Shown: piece by piece, positions 54,741 through 62,597 of the stretch
Layout of the letters: each line of letters begins with the position of its first letter
How positions within the stretch are numbered: the stretch's first letter is position 1
Origin: Dyadobacter koreensis
GTDB taxonomy: Bacteria; Bacteroidota; Bacteroidia; Cytophagales; Spirosomataceae
Reading direction: 5' to 3'
NCBI RefSeq assembly: GCF_900108855.1
Contig: NZ_FNXY01000003.1
Coordinates: forward strand, 496,001 to 560,000
Length of the DNA stretch: 64,000 nt
The notes under the pieces: generated by a model
What the model was told of the DNA's origin: nothing
The model's input: only the letters and a program-made list of their open reading frames with translations
Databases searched by the model: none
Position numbers and translations under genes: made by a program

Positions 54741-54758
54741 TCCGTTATCAATAACGGA
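54741..54758. repeat. Perfect hairpin after the NifU-like gene
   Basis: TCCGTTAT and ATAACGGA are perfect 8-bp arms around CA. It lies 3 nt beyond the NifU-like stop, with no T-run. It may be a 3'-end stabiliser. Confidence 0.5.
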
Positions 54759-54761
54759 CTT

Positions 54762-55019
54762 TTATGCTAATGAAGGCACGTTAGATGCGACAACACGGTT
54801 GATATGCGGAACCGCCTTACGGATCGATTCTTCAAGACCGGCACGGAAAGTCATTGCACTCATCGGGCAGCTCTGGCATGAGCCCTGTAATTCAAGTCTT
54901 ACCGTAAGATCGTCAGTTAATTCCACCAACTTCACGTCACCGCCATCTGCATGTAAATACGGACGGACAGTTTCCAACGCCTGCTCAATTAATTCTAATG
55001 TTTTTTCTCTTGAATCCAT
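54762..55019 (-). CDS. NifU-like Fe-S scaffold protein (NifU C-terminal domain)
   Basis: An 85-residue protein consisting of the NifU C-terminal domain alone. HADGGDVKLVEL (about 23-34) and the cluster-binding CQSCPMS (Cys48, Cys51) are diagnostic. It should carry a labile [4Fe-4S] cluster for transfer to apoproteins. It follows the Mrp-type Fe-S carrier by 64 nt on the same strand, a functional pairing common in Bacteroidota. Confidence 0.95.
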   Translation of the reverse strand: MDSREKTLELIEQALETVRPYLHADGGDVKLVELTDDLTVRLELQGSCQSCPMSAMTFRAGLEESIRKAVPHINRVVASNVPSLA

Positions 55020-55083
55020 TATTTAAAAAGTCTATTCGGTAATATGCAAGAATTTATTGATAAAGTCAAATCAAGACTCGTAT

Positions 55084-56193
55084 TTAAGCCTGAATTTCTA
55101 CCATTTGAGTCTTTTCTTTAGTTGCGTTTCTAATAGCAACTTGCTGTGCCAATCCTTCTGCTGCATTGCGGAAAGCTTCATTTACAATCGGATTTACATC
55201 CATAACGGCAGGTCTTCCTCCATCCCCAGCTTCACGAATGCCCTGAACCAAAGGTATTTGACCCAACAAAGGTACATCAAATTTGTCAGCTAACGATTGT
55301 CCGCCGCCTTGTCCGAAAATATGATATTTACTTTCCGGAAGCTCTTCCGGTGTAAACCATGCCATATTTTCGATCACGCCCAGAATAGGAACATTGATCT
55401 GAGGCTGTCTGAACATCGACATTCCTTTTACGGCATCAGCCAGTGCTACTTTTTGAGGTGTGGTAACGATAATTGCCCCAGTTACAGGCACAGTCTGCAC
55501 CAAGGTCAGGTGAATATCACTTGTCCCAGGAGGAAGATCGATCAAAAGATAATCTAGATCACCCCAGTCTGTATCACCAAAGAATTGTTTCAAAGCCTGA
55601 GAAGCCATAGGTCCGCGCCAAACTACTGCACTATCTGCTGGCGTCAAAAATCCTATGGAAATCATTTTTATCCCATACTGACGGATCGGATTGATATAAT
55701 TTTTCCCATTTTTTGGCGTAATGGTCGGCTGCATATTTTCTGCACCAAACATTAATGGGATCGATGGACCAGAAATATCGGCATCAATAATTCCTACAGA
55801 TGCTCCAGAACGGTGCAGGGCCATTGCAAGGTTGGCAGTAACGGTCGATTTCCCTACCCCGCCTTTACCTGACGAAATAGCAATCACATTTTTCACACCC
55901 GGAATCAACGCCGCTCCCAGTGGTCTGATACTGGTTACATTTGCAGTTAAATTGATGATCACTTCCACGTCCGGACTAAGATGTTCATGTATCGCCTCGA
56001 CGCACATTCTACGGATTAATTCTTTCAAAGGGCAAGCGGGTGTCGTCAAAACAACCGTAAATCTTACCTGATTAACACCAATCTCAATATCCTGAATCAT
56101 ATTCAGCGTTACCAGATCCTGTTTAAGATCCGGCTCCTGAACAGTGCTCAAAGCCTGTAATACTTTTTCTTTATTTATTGTAAATTCGCCCAT
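55084..56193 (-). CDS. mrp: Mrp/ApbC/NBP35-family Fe-S cluster carrier ATPase
   Basis: A 369-residue cytoplasmic P-loop ATPase that carries Fe-S clusters. It has an N-terminal MIP18/DUF59 domain (about 8-85, PDLKQDLVTLNMIQDI and ACPLKELI). The deviant Walker A motif is SGKGGVGKSTV (about 108-118), and IIDADISGPSIP and LIDLPPGTSDIH follow. In many Mrp proteins a CPxCG pair follows ENM. Here the stretch reads ENMAWFTPEELPESKYHIFG, with no cysteine pair, so cluster binding must use other residues. It is encoded just upstream of the NifU-like gene. Palindromes at 56209-56220 and 56236-56257 lie in front of it. Confidence 0.95.
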   Translation of the reverse strand: MGEFTINKEKVLQALSTVQEPDLKQDLVTLNMIQDIEIGVNQVRFTVVLTTPACPLKELIRRMCVEAIHEHLSPDVEVIINLTANVTSIRPLGAALIPGVKNVIAISSGKGGVGKSTVTANLAMALHRSGASVGIIDADISGPSIPLMFGAENMQPTITPKNGKNYINPIRQYGIKMISIGFLTPADSAVVWRGPMASQALKQFFGDTDWGDLDYLLIDLPPGTSDIHLTLVQTVPVTGAIIVTTPQKVALADAVKGMSMFRQPQINVPILGVIENMAWFTPEELPESKYHIFGQGGGQSLADKFDVPLLGQIPLVQGIREAGDGGRPAVMDVNPIVNEAFRNAAEGLAQQVAIRNATKEKTQMVEIQA

Positions 56194-56208
56194 TGTAGTT
56201 ATTTCGTT

Positions 56209-56257
56209 CGGAAATTTCCGAGCCGTACCGGATGTGATTTCAGATTGAGCTGAAATC
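56209..56257. promoter_or_regulatory. Two palindromes upstream of mrp
   Basis: CGGAAATTTCCG (56209-56220) is a perfect 12-nt palindrome. GATTTCAG-N6-CTGAAATC (56236-56257) is a perfect inverted repeat. Both sit within 65 nt of the mrp start codon and could be operators or the GSCFA 3' structure. No TAnnTTTG box is seen. Confidence 0.35.
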
Positions 56258-56317
56258 GTCTATTTCTAATTTATTTCGCCTGATATAATTGAACACGATT
56301 TCTCGCTAATGAGTTTG

Positions 56318-57319
56318 TCAACGGGCAGGAAATTCATCAATTCTTCGGTTTATTTCTATTAATTCCCCGGATAAATCTACATTGCCTGCTAACTCGCCCA
56401 GCCTCTTTCGAAGTGTGTGCAGCAACGCAAGCTGGCTGGCAGTAAGACCATGCTGTGGATTGTGGTTCAACATTTTTTGAACACCATCCCACTCCCTCAT
56501 GAAGTCCAATGCTGGCTTGTCTATAAACGCGTCTGCAAAAGTACGAAAGATATAATCTTCTGCCACACTGTTTGGGTGAATAAGATCAGGTTTGTAGTAC
56601 CGATAATCCCGCAGCTCATCGACCATAATTTCGTAAGAGGGAAAATATTCAACCTGACGAAATTTCTCCGACAGGCGATGGCAAACCAAACGCAAGGTTG
56701 ATTTACTTACCTGATTTAGTATTAATGTATCCTTTGTATGTCTAACAGGACTTACAGTCAGTATAATCCTTAAATCTCTTTTAATCGATTGTAGCTTAAA
56801 CAGCAGATGTTCCAGGCCAATATTGATCTGGTCGAGATGCAATAATTCTTTAACGAACTGATCGGCAGGCACCTTATGACAATTCCCAACCAATACATTT
56901 GTCGCGCGGTGACGATAAGCAAACGCAGTTCCGAGGGTAATAACAAGTACATCTGCATTTCTCAAAAAGTAATTTACCTGATGCTGTTTCTCTTTAAGCT
57001 TCTCTTCAAGATCAACCCGGTTGTGGGACCATAACGAAGAGTGAAAATCATGATGAAGCCAGATCTTATCAGTATTCTGGTGATACAGCGCCGGATGAGG
57101 TGGTTTTACGTCTAACGATAAATCGAGCAATTTGGCGACAGCCAATGGATTAAAAACGGTTCCGAAAGGATTATTCAAAACCTGAAATTTATAATCAGAA
57201 AGCTGATTTCCTAATACATCAGCAAAACAGGAGCCAATGGTTATTATCTTGGATTGATGATTTATTTTCCATTCTGAAGGTGTAACGTTGAGTTCTGTGG
57301 TAAGTTTTAATTGCTTCAT
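56318..57319 (-). CDS. GSCFA-domain protein
   Basis: A 333-residue cytoplasmic protein of the GSCFA family, an SGNH-hydrolase-like fold of unknown substrate. The name-giving motif is IGSCFADVLGNQL (about 28-40), and NPFGTVFNPLAVAKLL follows. VLVITLGTAFAYRH, LTVSPVRHTKDTL and PDLIHPNSVAEDYIF, carrying the Asp/His-type C-terminal catalytic block, are further conserved phrases. It has its own promoter (57342-57374) and lies upstream of mrp on the same strand, with 124 nt between. Members are common in Bacteroidota. Confidence 0.94.
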   Translation of the reverse strand: MKQLKLTTELNVTPSEWKINHQSKIITIGSCFADVLGNQLSDYKFQVLNNPFGTVFNPLAVAKLLDLSLDVKPPHPALYHQNTDKIWLHHDFHSSLWSHNRVDLEEKLKEKQHQVNYFLRNADVLVITLGTAFAYRHRATNVLVGNCHKVPADQFVKELLHLDQINIGLEHLLFKLQSIKRDLRIILTVSPVRHTKDTLILNQVSKSTLRLVCHRLSEKFRQVEYFPSYEIMVDELRDYRYYKPDLIHPNSVAEDYIFRTFADAFIDKPALDFMREWDGVQKMLNHNPQHGLTASQLALLHTLRKRLGELAGNVDLSGELIEINRRIDEFPAR

Positions 57320-57341
57320 TTAGTCAGTATTATGGGGCGAG

Positions 57342-57374
57342 CAAAATTAATAATATTTGATCAGTCCGGCACAA
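57342..57374 (-). promoter_or_regulatory. Bacteroidota-type promoter for the GSCFA gene
   Basis: On the minus strand, TTG (57374-57372), 22 nt, then TAATTTTG (57349-57342) resembles the consensus. The start site near 57336 leaves a leader of about 17 nt. Confidence 0.6.
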
Positions 57375-57598
57375 ACAACCTGAGGAAGAGGATTTAAATA
57401 ATTGATATATAAACGTTAAATTTGGAAAATATACACACGATTGAAAAATAATGATTCAATTGGTGAATGCGAGAATATCTGAATGTTGGCTTTGCGGAAG
57501 AGAATGCCACTATCAGCTACGAATACATTGCTGAATTTATAGCAATTGAATGAATAGGTAAGTTTGCTTACGAAGATTTTGTTTTACAACCTCAACGC

Positions 57599-57752
57599 GC
57601 TCCTTCGGAGCATCCTGTTTATAGAAAAATATTAATTTCCAGCCACTTCCCTGACTCCTTAGGAGTTTCATGGAAATTTTAGGCGGCTCCGATGGAGCCA
57701 GAAAAATAAATCCTAAATTACCTTGCTATGAACAGGAAGCTCCACAGGAGCT
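57599..57752. repeat. REP-like cluster of four GCTCC-N3-GGAGC hairpins
   Basis: Four short palindromes share one plan: GCTCC-TTC-GGAGC (57599-57611), ACTCC-TTA-GGAGT (57654-57666), GGCTCC-GAT-GGAGCC (57685-57699) and AGCTCC-ACA-GGAGCT (57738-57752). The outer pair are themselves inverted copies. GGAGC-A-TCCTGTTTATAG (57607-57624) and the reverse complement of 57725-57743 match at 16 of 19 positions. This looks like a REP/BIME-type dispersed repeat. No transposase is nearby. Confidence 0.7.
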
Positions 57753-57808
57753 ATTTATCTGAATATCATTTCAATATTTAATTTTATCTTAACATCTTTT
57801 AAGTAAGC

Positions 57809-57949
57809 ATGGCAAAAATTAAAAGAAATATTCCGGTCAAATTATCCGGCGAGCAAATCGTTAATAAGAAATTAAAGGAAATGAATGAATTACTAAAAGG
57901 AATAGATCTTTCAAAATTACCAAAAAGGCCAAATGCTAATCAGGAATGA
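57809..57949 (+). CDS. Tiny protein, 46 aa (tandem paralogue A)
   Basis: The ATG at 57809 opens 46 codons to TGA. The product is basic and mostly helical: it starts MAKIKRNIPVKLSGEQIV and continues NKKLKEMNELLKGIDLSKL. I do not recognise the family. Support for coding comes from its neighbour at 57951-58091, also exactly 46 residues, with 16 of 36 aligned identities over the core (KL[ST]GExIVxKKLxE...LKxxDLxxL). Many of the conserved residues use different synonymous codons. The genes are 1 nt apart and the pair lies 2 nt before the GH16 gene, so all three are probably one transcript. No signal peptide. Confidence 0.72.
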   Translation: MAKIKRNIPVKLSGEQIVNKKLKEMNELLKGIDLSKLPKRPNANQE

Positions 57950-57950
57950 T

Positions 57951-58091
57951 ATGAAAACTAAGAAAAGCGAGTCTGTAAAGAAACTTACCGGAGAACGAAT
58001 TGTTCAAAAGAAACTGGACGAAGTCATTGCTGTTTTAAAAAAGATGGATTTACCCGGACTAACAAACAGACGCACTCAAAGCAAAGTCTAA
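57951..58091 (+). CDS. Tiny protein, 46 aa (tandem paralogue B)
   Basis: The ATG at 57951 follows the TGA of paralogue A after one base and opens 46 codons to TAA at 58089-58091. The sequence starts MKTKKSESVKKLTGERIV and continues QKKLDEVIAVLKKMDLPGL. It is Lys-rich and amphipathic, without membrane segment or cysteine. The shared core with A suggests a tandem duplication kept under selection. It ends 2 nt before the GH16 start, which implies translational linkage. Function is unknown. Possibilities include a small regulator or a nucleic-acid-binding peptide. Confidence 0.72.
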   Translation: MKTKKSESVKKLTGERIVQKKLDEVIAVLKKMDLPGLTNRRTQSKV

Positions 58092-58093
58092 TT

Positions 58094-58948
58094 ATGCAAA
58101 AATCTTTTTCTGGAAAATTATTTCTCCTTTCTATCTGCCTAATTGGTTTCGCCAATTGCTCTCAATCCCAAACTCCGCCCACACAATCTTCGCAGGTTAA
58201 ATACGAGTTTGACTCAACACCAATCTGGCAGGATGAATTTAATTATTCCGGAAAACCTGATGTCAAAAAATGGAGTTGCGATTTGGGCGGCGATGGATGG
58301 GGGAATCATGAACTGGAAAACTACACTGACAAATCAGAAAATGCCCGCGTTGAAAATGGCAATCTGATTATTGAAGCCAGAAAAGAAAATTCAGGTAAGC
58401 AGAATTACAGTTCAGCCAGATTGGTAACAAAAGGAAAAGGCGATTTTCTTTATGGAAAATTTGAGATCCGTGCCAAACTTCCGAAGGGCCGTGGAACCTG
58501 GCCTGCAATCTGGATGCTTTTTTCCCAACAAAATTATGGCAATAAAGGCTGGCCGGATAATGGTGAAATTGATATTATGGAACACGTCGGTTTTGACCAG
58601 AATCATATCCACGGCAACATACACACCAAAGCATTTAACCACGTTTTGAAAACAAACAAAGGCGGGGACACCCTGCTTACTAAGGCCTCCGAGCAGTTTC
58701 ATGTATATACCTGCGCGTGGACGCCAGCTTATATCTCGATCGGCATTGACGGAAATGAATATTTTAGGTTTAACAAAGAATCGGGCTACGCCTGGGAGCA
58801 ATGGCCTTTTGATAGAACTTTTCATATCATTTTAAATATGGCTGTTGGCGGGGACTGGGGAGGACAGAAAGGTGTGGACGACAGCATTTTCCCTCAAAAA
58901 ATGGAGGTCGATTATGTCCGGGTTTATCCGTTGGTCGAGAAAAAGTAA
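58094..58948 (+). CDS. GH16-family endo-beta-glucanase, probable lipoprotein
   Basis: A 284-residue secreted glycoside hydrolase of family 16, active on beta-1,3- or mixed-linkage glucans (laminarinase/lichenase-like). The signal peptide ends GFANC, with Cys22 as a relaxed lipobox. The family motifs are WQDEFNYSG (about 45-53), WSCDLGGDGWGNHELENYT (about 60-78), RAKLPKGRGTWPAIWML and the catalytic GEIDIMEHVG. In the last of these Glu158 is the nucleophile, Asp160 assists and Glu163 is the acid/base. Later motifs are GNIHTKAFNH and NMAVGGDWGG. It lies 2 nt after the twin tiny ORFs and 35 nt before dnaX. Confidence 0.95.
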   Translation: MQKSFSGKLFLLSICLIGFANCSQSQTPPTQSSQVKYEFDSTPIWQDEFNYSGKPDVKKWSCDLGGDGWGNHELENYTDKSENARVENGNLIIEARKENSGKQNYSSARLVTKGKGDFLYGKFEIRAKLPKGRGTWPAIWMLFSQQNYGNKGWPDNGEIDIMEHVGFDQNHIHGNIHTKAFNHVLKTNKGGDTLLTKASEQFHVYTCAWTPAYISIGIDGNEYFRFNKESGYAWEQWPFDRTFHIILNMAVGGDWGGQKGVDDSIFPQKMEVDYVRVYPLVEKK

Positions 58949-58983
58949 TTTGAAATTCCGTCGTACGGAGCTAACTTGCACCC

Positions 58984-60750
58984 ATGGATCATTTCGTTGT
59001 TTCGGCCAGAAAGTATCGACCAGTCACTTTCGACTCGGTAGTTGGCCAATCACATATCACGACTACGCTTAAAAATGCAATTCGTACCAATCACCTCGCG
59101 CAGGCTTTCCTGTTTTGCGGTCCGCGTGGTGTCGGGAAAACGACTTGTGCCCGTATTCTTGCAAAAACAATTAACTGTCAGAATCTTGGAGACGACGTAG
59201 AAGCGTGCGGCGAATGTGAATCCTGTATCAGTTTTCAGAATAACGCGTCTTTCAACATCCACGAACTGGATGCTGCTTCCAATAACTCTGTTGAAGATAT
59301 TCGTAACCTGATCGATCAGGTTCGCTATCCGCCGCAGACTGGAAAATACAAAATTTATATTATTGATGAGGTTCACATGCTTTCACAGGCTGCTTTTAAT
59401 GCTTTCTTGAAAACATTGGAAGAACCGCCTGGATATGCGATTTTCATTTTGGCGACAACTGAAAAACATAAGATCCTGCCGACGATTTTATCCCGTTGCC
59501 AGATTTTTGATTTCAACCGTATCCAGCCAAAAGACATTGCTTATCACCTTGCTGATATTGCAAAAAAAGAAGGTATTGAAACAGAAAAAGAAGCACTCGA
59601 ACTGATCGGCCAGAAAGCTGATGGAGGTTTGCGGGATGCGCTTTCGATGTTCGATCTGAATGTTACTTTTTCAACAGATAATCATCTGACTTATGCAGCC
59701 GTTCTGGAAAACCTGCATATTCTGGATTACGATTATTACTTTAAAATCACGGATGCTTTGACCGCTGCCAGTGTTGCGCGGTCGTTGGTCTTGTTTGATG
59801 AAATATTAAGAAAAGGTTTCGACGGGCATTTATTTATTGTCGGCTTGCTTGAACATTTCCGAAATCTTCTGGTTTGTAAAGATCCCGCGACAGTTTCTCT
59901 TTTGCAGGTTTCAGAATCTGCCGAGCGGAAATATATTGATCAGTCCCGGGACGCGGATATGAGCTTTTTGCTTTCCGCATTAAGTGTTGCCAGTCAGTGC
60001 GATATCAATTATAAAGCTGCAAAAAATCAGCGATTGCATGTGGAGTTATGTCTCATGAAACTTGCAAATCTGCCCAATATTCTTCAACTTAATTCTCTTG
60101 CAGCCGTTGATGAAACGGCAAAAAAAAAAGTTGAGCCTCAACAACAGCCTGTCTTAACTGAACAAAAAGCGCCGGTTCTGGAAACTCCGTCAAAGGAATC
60201 CACACCGCAAAATGTTCCGATTGGAGTACAACAGATCGCTCCGGTAGCGGCAAGGCCTGCTTCTAAATTAAGAAGTACAACGCAACTTGTTCCGCCATCT
60301 ATTGCGCAACAAAATGCAAAGGGAACAGAACAGGCAGCTGTAAAAAATGAAGTACAGGTAGCTCCCACAGCACCTGTCGCCACGCTTGAACTTACTTTAG
60401 AAAATTTGCAACAGGTTTGGCATGAATTCGCCGAAAACAGGAGAAAAACAAAAGATTCAACAACTGAAGGAATTGCTTTAAACCGAGCAATCGAACTTGT
60501 CGATTTTACAATTCAGATTGCCCTGGATAATGACCCGCAAATGGACGCAATTCAGGGAATGCGTTATGAATTACTGGGCTTTTTGAAGAGCCGGTTTAAT
60601 GCACCCAGACTGGAAATCAATCCGCGTGTCGCGCCTCACGAGGTTCAGCGCCTGCCCTATACCCCTGCGGAAAAATTCAATTATCTGGCAGAAAAAAACC
60701 CTTATTTATTGCAGCTCAAGCAAGCGCTCGGCCTGGATGTTGACTTTTAA
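58984..60750 (+). CDS. dnaX: DNA polymerase III subunit gamma/tau
   Basis: A 588-residue clamp-loader ATPase of the replicative polymerase. The AAA+ core has the Walker A GPRGVGKTT (46-54), zinc-binding cysteines Cys65, Cys75, Cys78 and Cys81 (CGECESC), Walker B IIDEVHML, and TLEEPPGYAIFILATTE as sensor/SRC region. Domain III extends to about 360. A low-complexity Pro/Gln/Ala linker (about 375-480) leads to a C-terminal tau-like domain. No frameshift signal for a short gamma form is evident to me. It is convergent with coaE, with a 1-nt gap and no terminator. Confidence 0.97.
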   Translation: MDHFVVSARKYRPVTFDSVVGQSHITTTLKNAIRTNHLAQAFLFCGPRGVGKTTCARILAKTINCQNLGDDVEACGECESCISFQNNASFNIHELDAASNNSVEDIRNLIDQVRYPPQTGKYKIYIIDEVHMLSQAAFNAFLKTLEEPPGYAIFILATTEKHKILPTILSRCQIFDFNRIQPKDIAYHLADIAKKEGIETEKEALELIGQKADGGLRDALSMFDLNVTFSTDNHLTYAAVLENLHILDYDYYFKITDALTAASVARSLVLFDEILRKGFDGHLFIVGLLEHFRNLLVCKDPATVSLLQVSESAERKYIDQSRDADMSFLLSALSVASQCDINYKAAKNQRLHVELCLMKLANLPNILQLNSLAAVDETAKKKVEPQQQPVLTEQKAPVLETPSKESTPQNVPIGVQQIAPVAARPASKLRSTTQLVPPSIAQQNAKGTEQAAVKNEVQVAPTAPVATLELTLENLQQVWHEFAENRRKTKDSTTEGIALNRAIELVDFTIQIALDNDPQMDAIQGMRYELLGFLKSRFNAPRLEINPRVAPHEVQRLPYTPAEKFNYLAEKNPYLLQLKQALGLDVDF

Positions 60751-60751
60751 A

Positions 60752-61348
60752 CTATTCTGTACTTTTTTCCAAAAACAACTGGTGCAATTTCAAAACCTGG
60801 GGGATCAGCGCAGCATTCTCATCGTTATCAATCGTAAAATCAGCAATTGAATCACGTTCTTCATCTGAAACCTGTCGTTCGATAATAGCTCGAATCTCAT
60901 CCTCAGACCGGGTTTCGTCGCGGACTTTGATGCGTTTCAAACGCAGATCCACGGGCGCTTTTACGACAATGACGAAATCCAGATTATTGTTAGCTCCTGC
61001 CTTATTCATAATCGCCGCCTCTTTTATGACATAGGGCGCGTCTGAATGTTTTCCCATCCAATCATCTGTATCTTTACCAACAGCAGGATGAATAATTTCG
61101 TTAAGTTTTTTTAGCAGATCAGGATTTTTGAAAACCAAGGAAGAAACATAAGAACGGTTATATACTCCGCTTTCAGTATAAGAATCAGGTCCCAGTAATT
61201 CCTGGATAGCCCGACGTATTTCAGGATCATGATTTGTCAGCCATTTCGCCCGCGTGTCCGCATCATAAACAGGAATATTCAGACAAGCAAACACCTTGCA
61301 AACGATACTTTTACCCGAACCAATACCACCTGTCACACCAATTTTCAT
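60752..61348 (-). CDS. coaE: Dephospho-CoA kinase
   Basis: It phosphorylates dephospho-CoA, the last step of coenzyme A synthesis. A 198-residue cytoplasmic kinase of normal length with P-loop GVTGGIGSGKSIV (about 4-16), VYDADTRAKWL, IHPAVGKD and a lid with VRDETRSEDEIRAIIERQ. It is 31 nt downstream of the YbbR-like gene on the same strand, the usual arrangement in Bacteroidota. The 3' end abuts the convergent dnaX. Confidence 0.96.
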   Translation of the reverse strand: MKIGVTGGIGSGKSIVCKVFACLNIPVYDADTRAKWLTNHDPEIRRAIQELLGPDSYTESGVYNRSYVSSLVFKNPDLLKKLNEIIHPAVGKDTDDWMGKHSDAPYVIKEAAIMNKAGANNNLDFVIVVKAPVDLRLKRIKVRDETRSEDEIRAIIERQVSDEERDSIADFTIDNDENAALIPQVLKLHQLFLEKSTE

Positions 61349-61379
61349 TATAAATTATTAACAATCAGGTGATCAACTT

Positions 61380-62072
61380 TTATTGTTTGACTTCCCCAAG
61401 CAATTGTGCTACTTCGAAACTTATGTACACATCCCGGTGGCTAACCTCAACCAGTGGCGTGTTGGGCAACGGAATAGGCAAACTTTCGTCGAAATTGTTT
61501 TGTATTTTTTTTGTGGGGATAACTATTTTGATAGTATCCGGATAATCTCTTACAAGAGAGATCGGGCCGTCAATTGAGATCAGTGAGGGTGAGATATTAA
61601 TAATACTCGAAATGACATAACCTTCACGGATGTCAATTGCTGAGCTGTCAATCCTGATTGGAATGATTTTCCTGATCTTTCTTTCAAAGCTTAATTCAAA
61701 AGTATCGGAAACAACGTAGTTTACTTTTACATCAGGAAAAAGCTCAGTGATCTGGTCCGTCAATGAGGTTGAATTTATAAAACTTGCTTTGGTAGGATTC
61801 AAAACTTTGTAGACCACCGGAAGCGCATTGAAGTTAAGCCAGGATTTTCTCAGTAGATTCCAGCCATCACCTGTTACATTTACGGAAATACGCTTTGGCA
61901 AAGGCTGCAAAGGAACAAACGCGGCTGCGTCATATTCAACAGTTAATGGATAACTTAGCCGGATAGAGTAATCCTCCTTATTCAGCACATTCATCAACCA
62001 GAAAAATGTAGCTGCCAGAAGACACCCGATAAATGTTTTTATTTTATTCCGACCTGATGGAATGTTACTCAC
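61380..62072 (-). CDS. YbbR/CdaR-like protein
   Basis: A 230-residue membrane-anchored protein. Its start codon is GTG at 62072. One N-terminal membrane helix (about 12-28, FIGCLLAATFFWLMNVL) is followed by YbbR-like beta-repeats outside the membrane (YPLTVEYDAAAFVPL, RISVNVTGDGWNLLRKSW, VISSIINISPSLISIDGP). In Firmicutes such proteins (CdaR) regulate cyclic-di-AMP synthase, but here that role is not shown. It precedes coaE and is separated from yajC by a terminator (62133-62189), so it likely has its own promoter. Confidence 0.85.
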   Translation of the reverse strand: MSNIPSGRNKIKTFIGCLLAATFFWLMNVLNKEDYSIRLSYPLTVEYDAAAFVPLQPLPKRISVNVTGDGWNLLRKSWLNFNALPVVYKVLNPTKASFINSTSLTDQITELFPDVKVNYVVSDTFELSFERKIRKIIPIRIDSSAIDIREGYVISSIINISPSLISIDGPISLVRDYPDTIKIVIPTKKIQNNFDESLPIPLPNTPLVEVSHRDVYISFEVAQLLGEVKQ

Positions 62073-62132
62073 AGCTTGTAATTAAAATTGTATATTTTTC
62101 AATATACCGTTGATACGTAATACAAAAAAAGC

Positions 62133-62189
62133 GGTGTCAGGTTTGATGTTAAAACCTTAATATTATCTATAAAGGCCATCCCTGACACC
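62133..62189 (-). terminator. Terminator of the nusB-yajC run
   Basis: The outer stem GGTGTCAGG / CCTGACACC is extended inward by GATG/CATC and by CCTT/AAGG. On the minus strand it is followed by GCTTTTTTTG. It lies 45 nt after the yajC stop and separates yajC from the YbbR-coaE pair. Confidence 0.9.
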
Positions 62190-62234
62190 ACTCTAAACTA
62201 TTATCCCGAATAGATAACGATCTTCTGTTATTTA

Positions 62235-62534
62235 TTATTCTGCAACAGTACGCGCAATTGCCGCTTTGTCAACAGTTAATTTTACTCCTTTGTCAAGTTC
62301 AAGGGTTACCAAAGTTTCCTCAACATTATAAACTCTTGCGTGAATTCCGCCGATCGTTACCACTTGGTCACCTTTTTTTATGCTGTTAAGAAGCTCTTTC
62401 TGCTCCTTCTGTTTCTTTTGCTGAGGACGGATCATGAAGAAATAAAATACTCCGATAATCCCTACCCACATTACGACCTGATAAATCATGGCCTGTGAGC
62501 CGCCTGCTGCTTGTAACAAAATTGAAAGTGTCAT
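62235..62534 (-). CDS. yajC: Preprotein translocase subunit YajC
   Basis: A 99-residue accessory subunit of the Sec translocon (SecDF-YajC). It has one membrane segment (about 18-36, YQVVMWVGIIGVFYFFMI), then the family phrase RPQQKKQKEQKELLNSIKKG and the GDQVVTIGGIHARV domain. It is preceded by the DUF1573 gene (63 nt gap) on the same strand and followed by a strong terminator. Confidence 0.96.
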   Translation of the reverse strand: MTLSILLQAAGGSQAMIYQVVMWVGIIGVFYFFMIRPQQKKQKEQKELLNSIKKGDQVVTIGGIHARVYNVEETLVTLELDKGVKLTVDKAAIARTVAE

Positions 62535-62597
62535 TATTAAATTAGGGTTATTAGATAATTAATTGAGATCTGGTATAGTCGAAAAATAAGTAAATAC

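Larger units (their letters stand above)
57320..57808. other. Intergenic region with REP-like palindromes
   Basis: The 489-nt region holds the GSCFA promoter (57342-57374), a 28-codon open frame that is probably fortuitous (57467-57553), and the palindrome cluster at 57599-57752. Nothing else is recognisable. Confidence 0.7.

Noticed and set aside
57467-57553. 28-codon open frame upstream of the REP-like cluster
   Set aside because: Too short, with no recognisable partner or leader. It could be a gene remnant, but nothing supports expression.
57599-57752. CRISPR array
   Set aside because: The repeats are short palindromes with variable loops and irregular spacing, with no constant repeat or spacer length and no cas genes.
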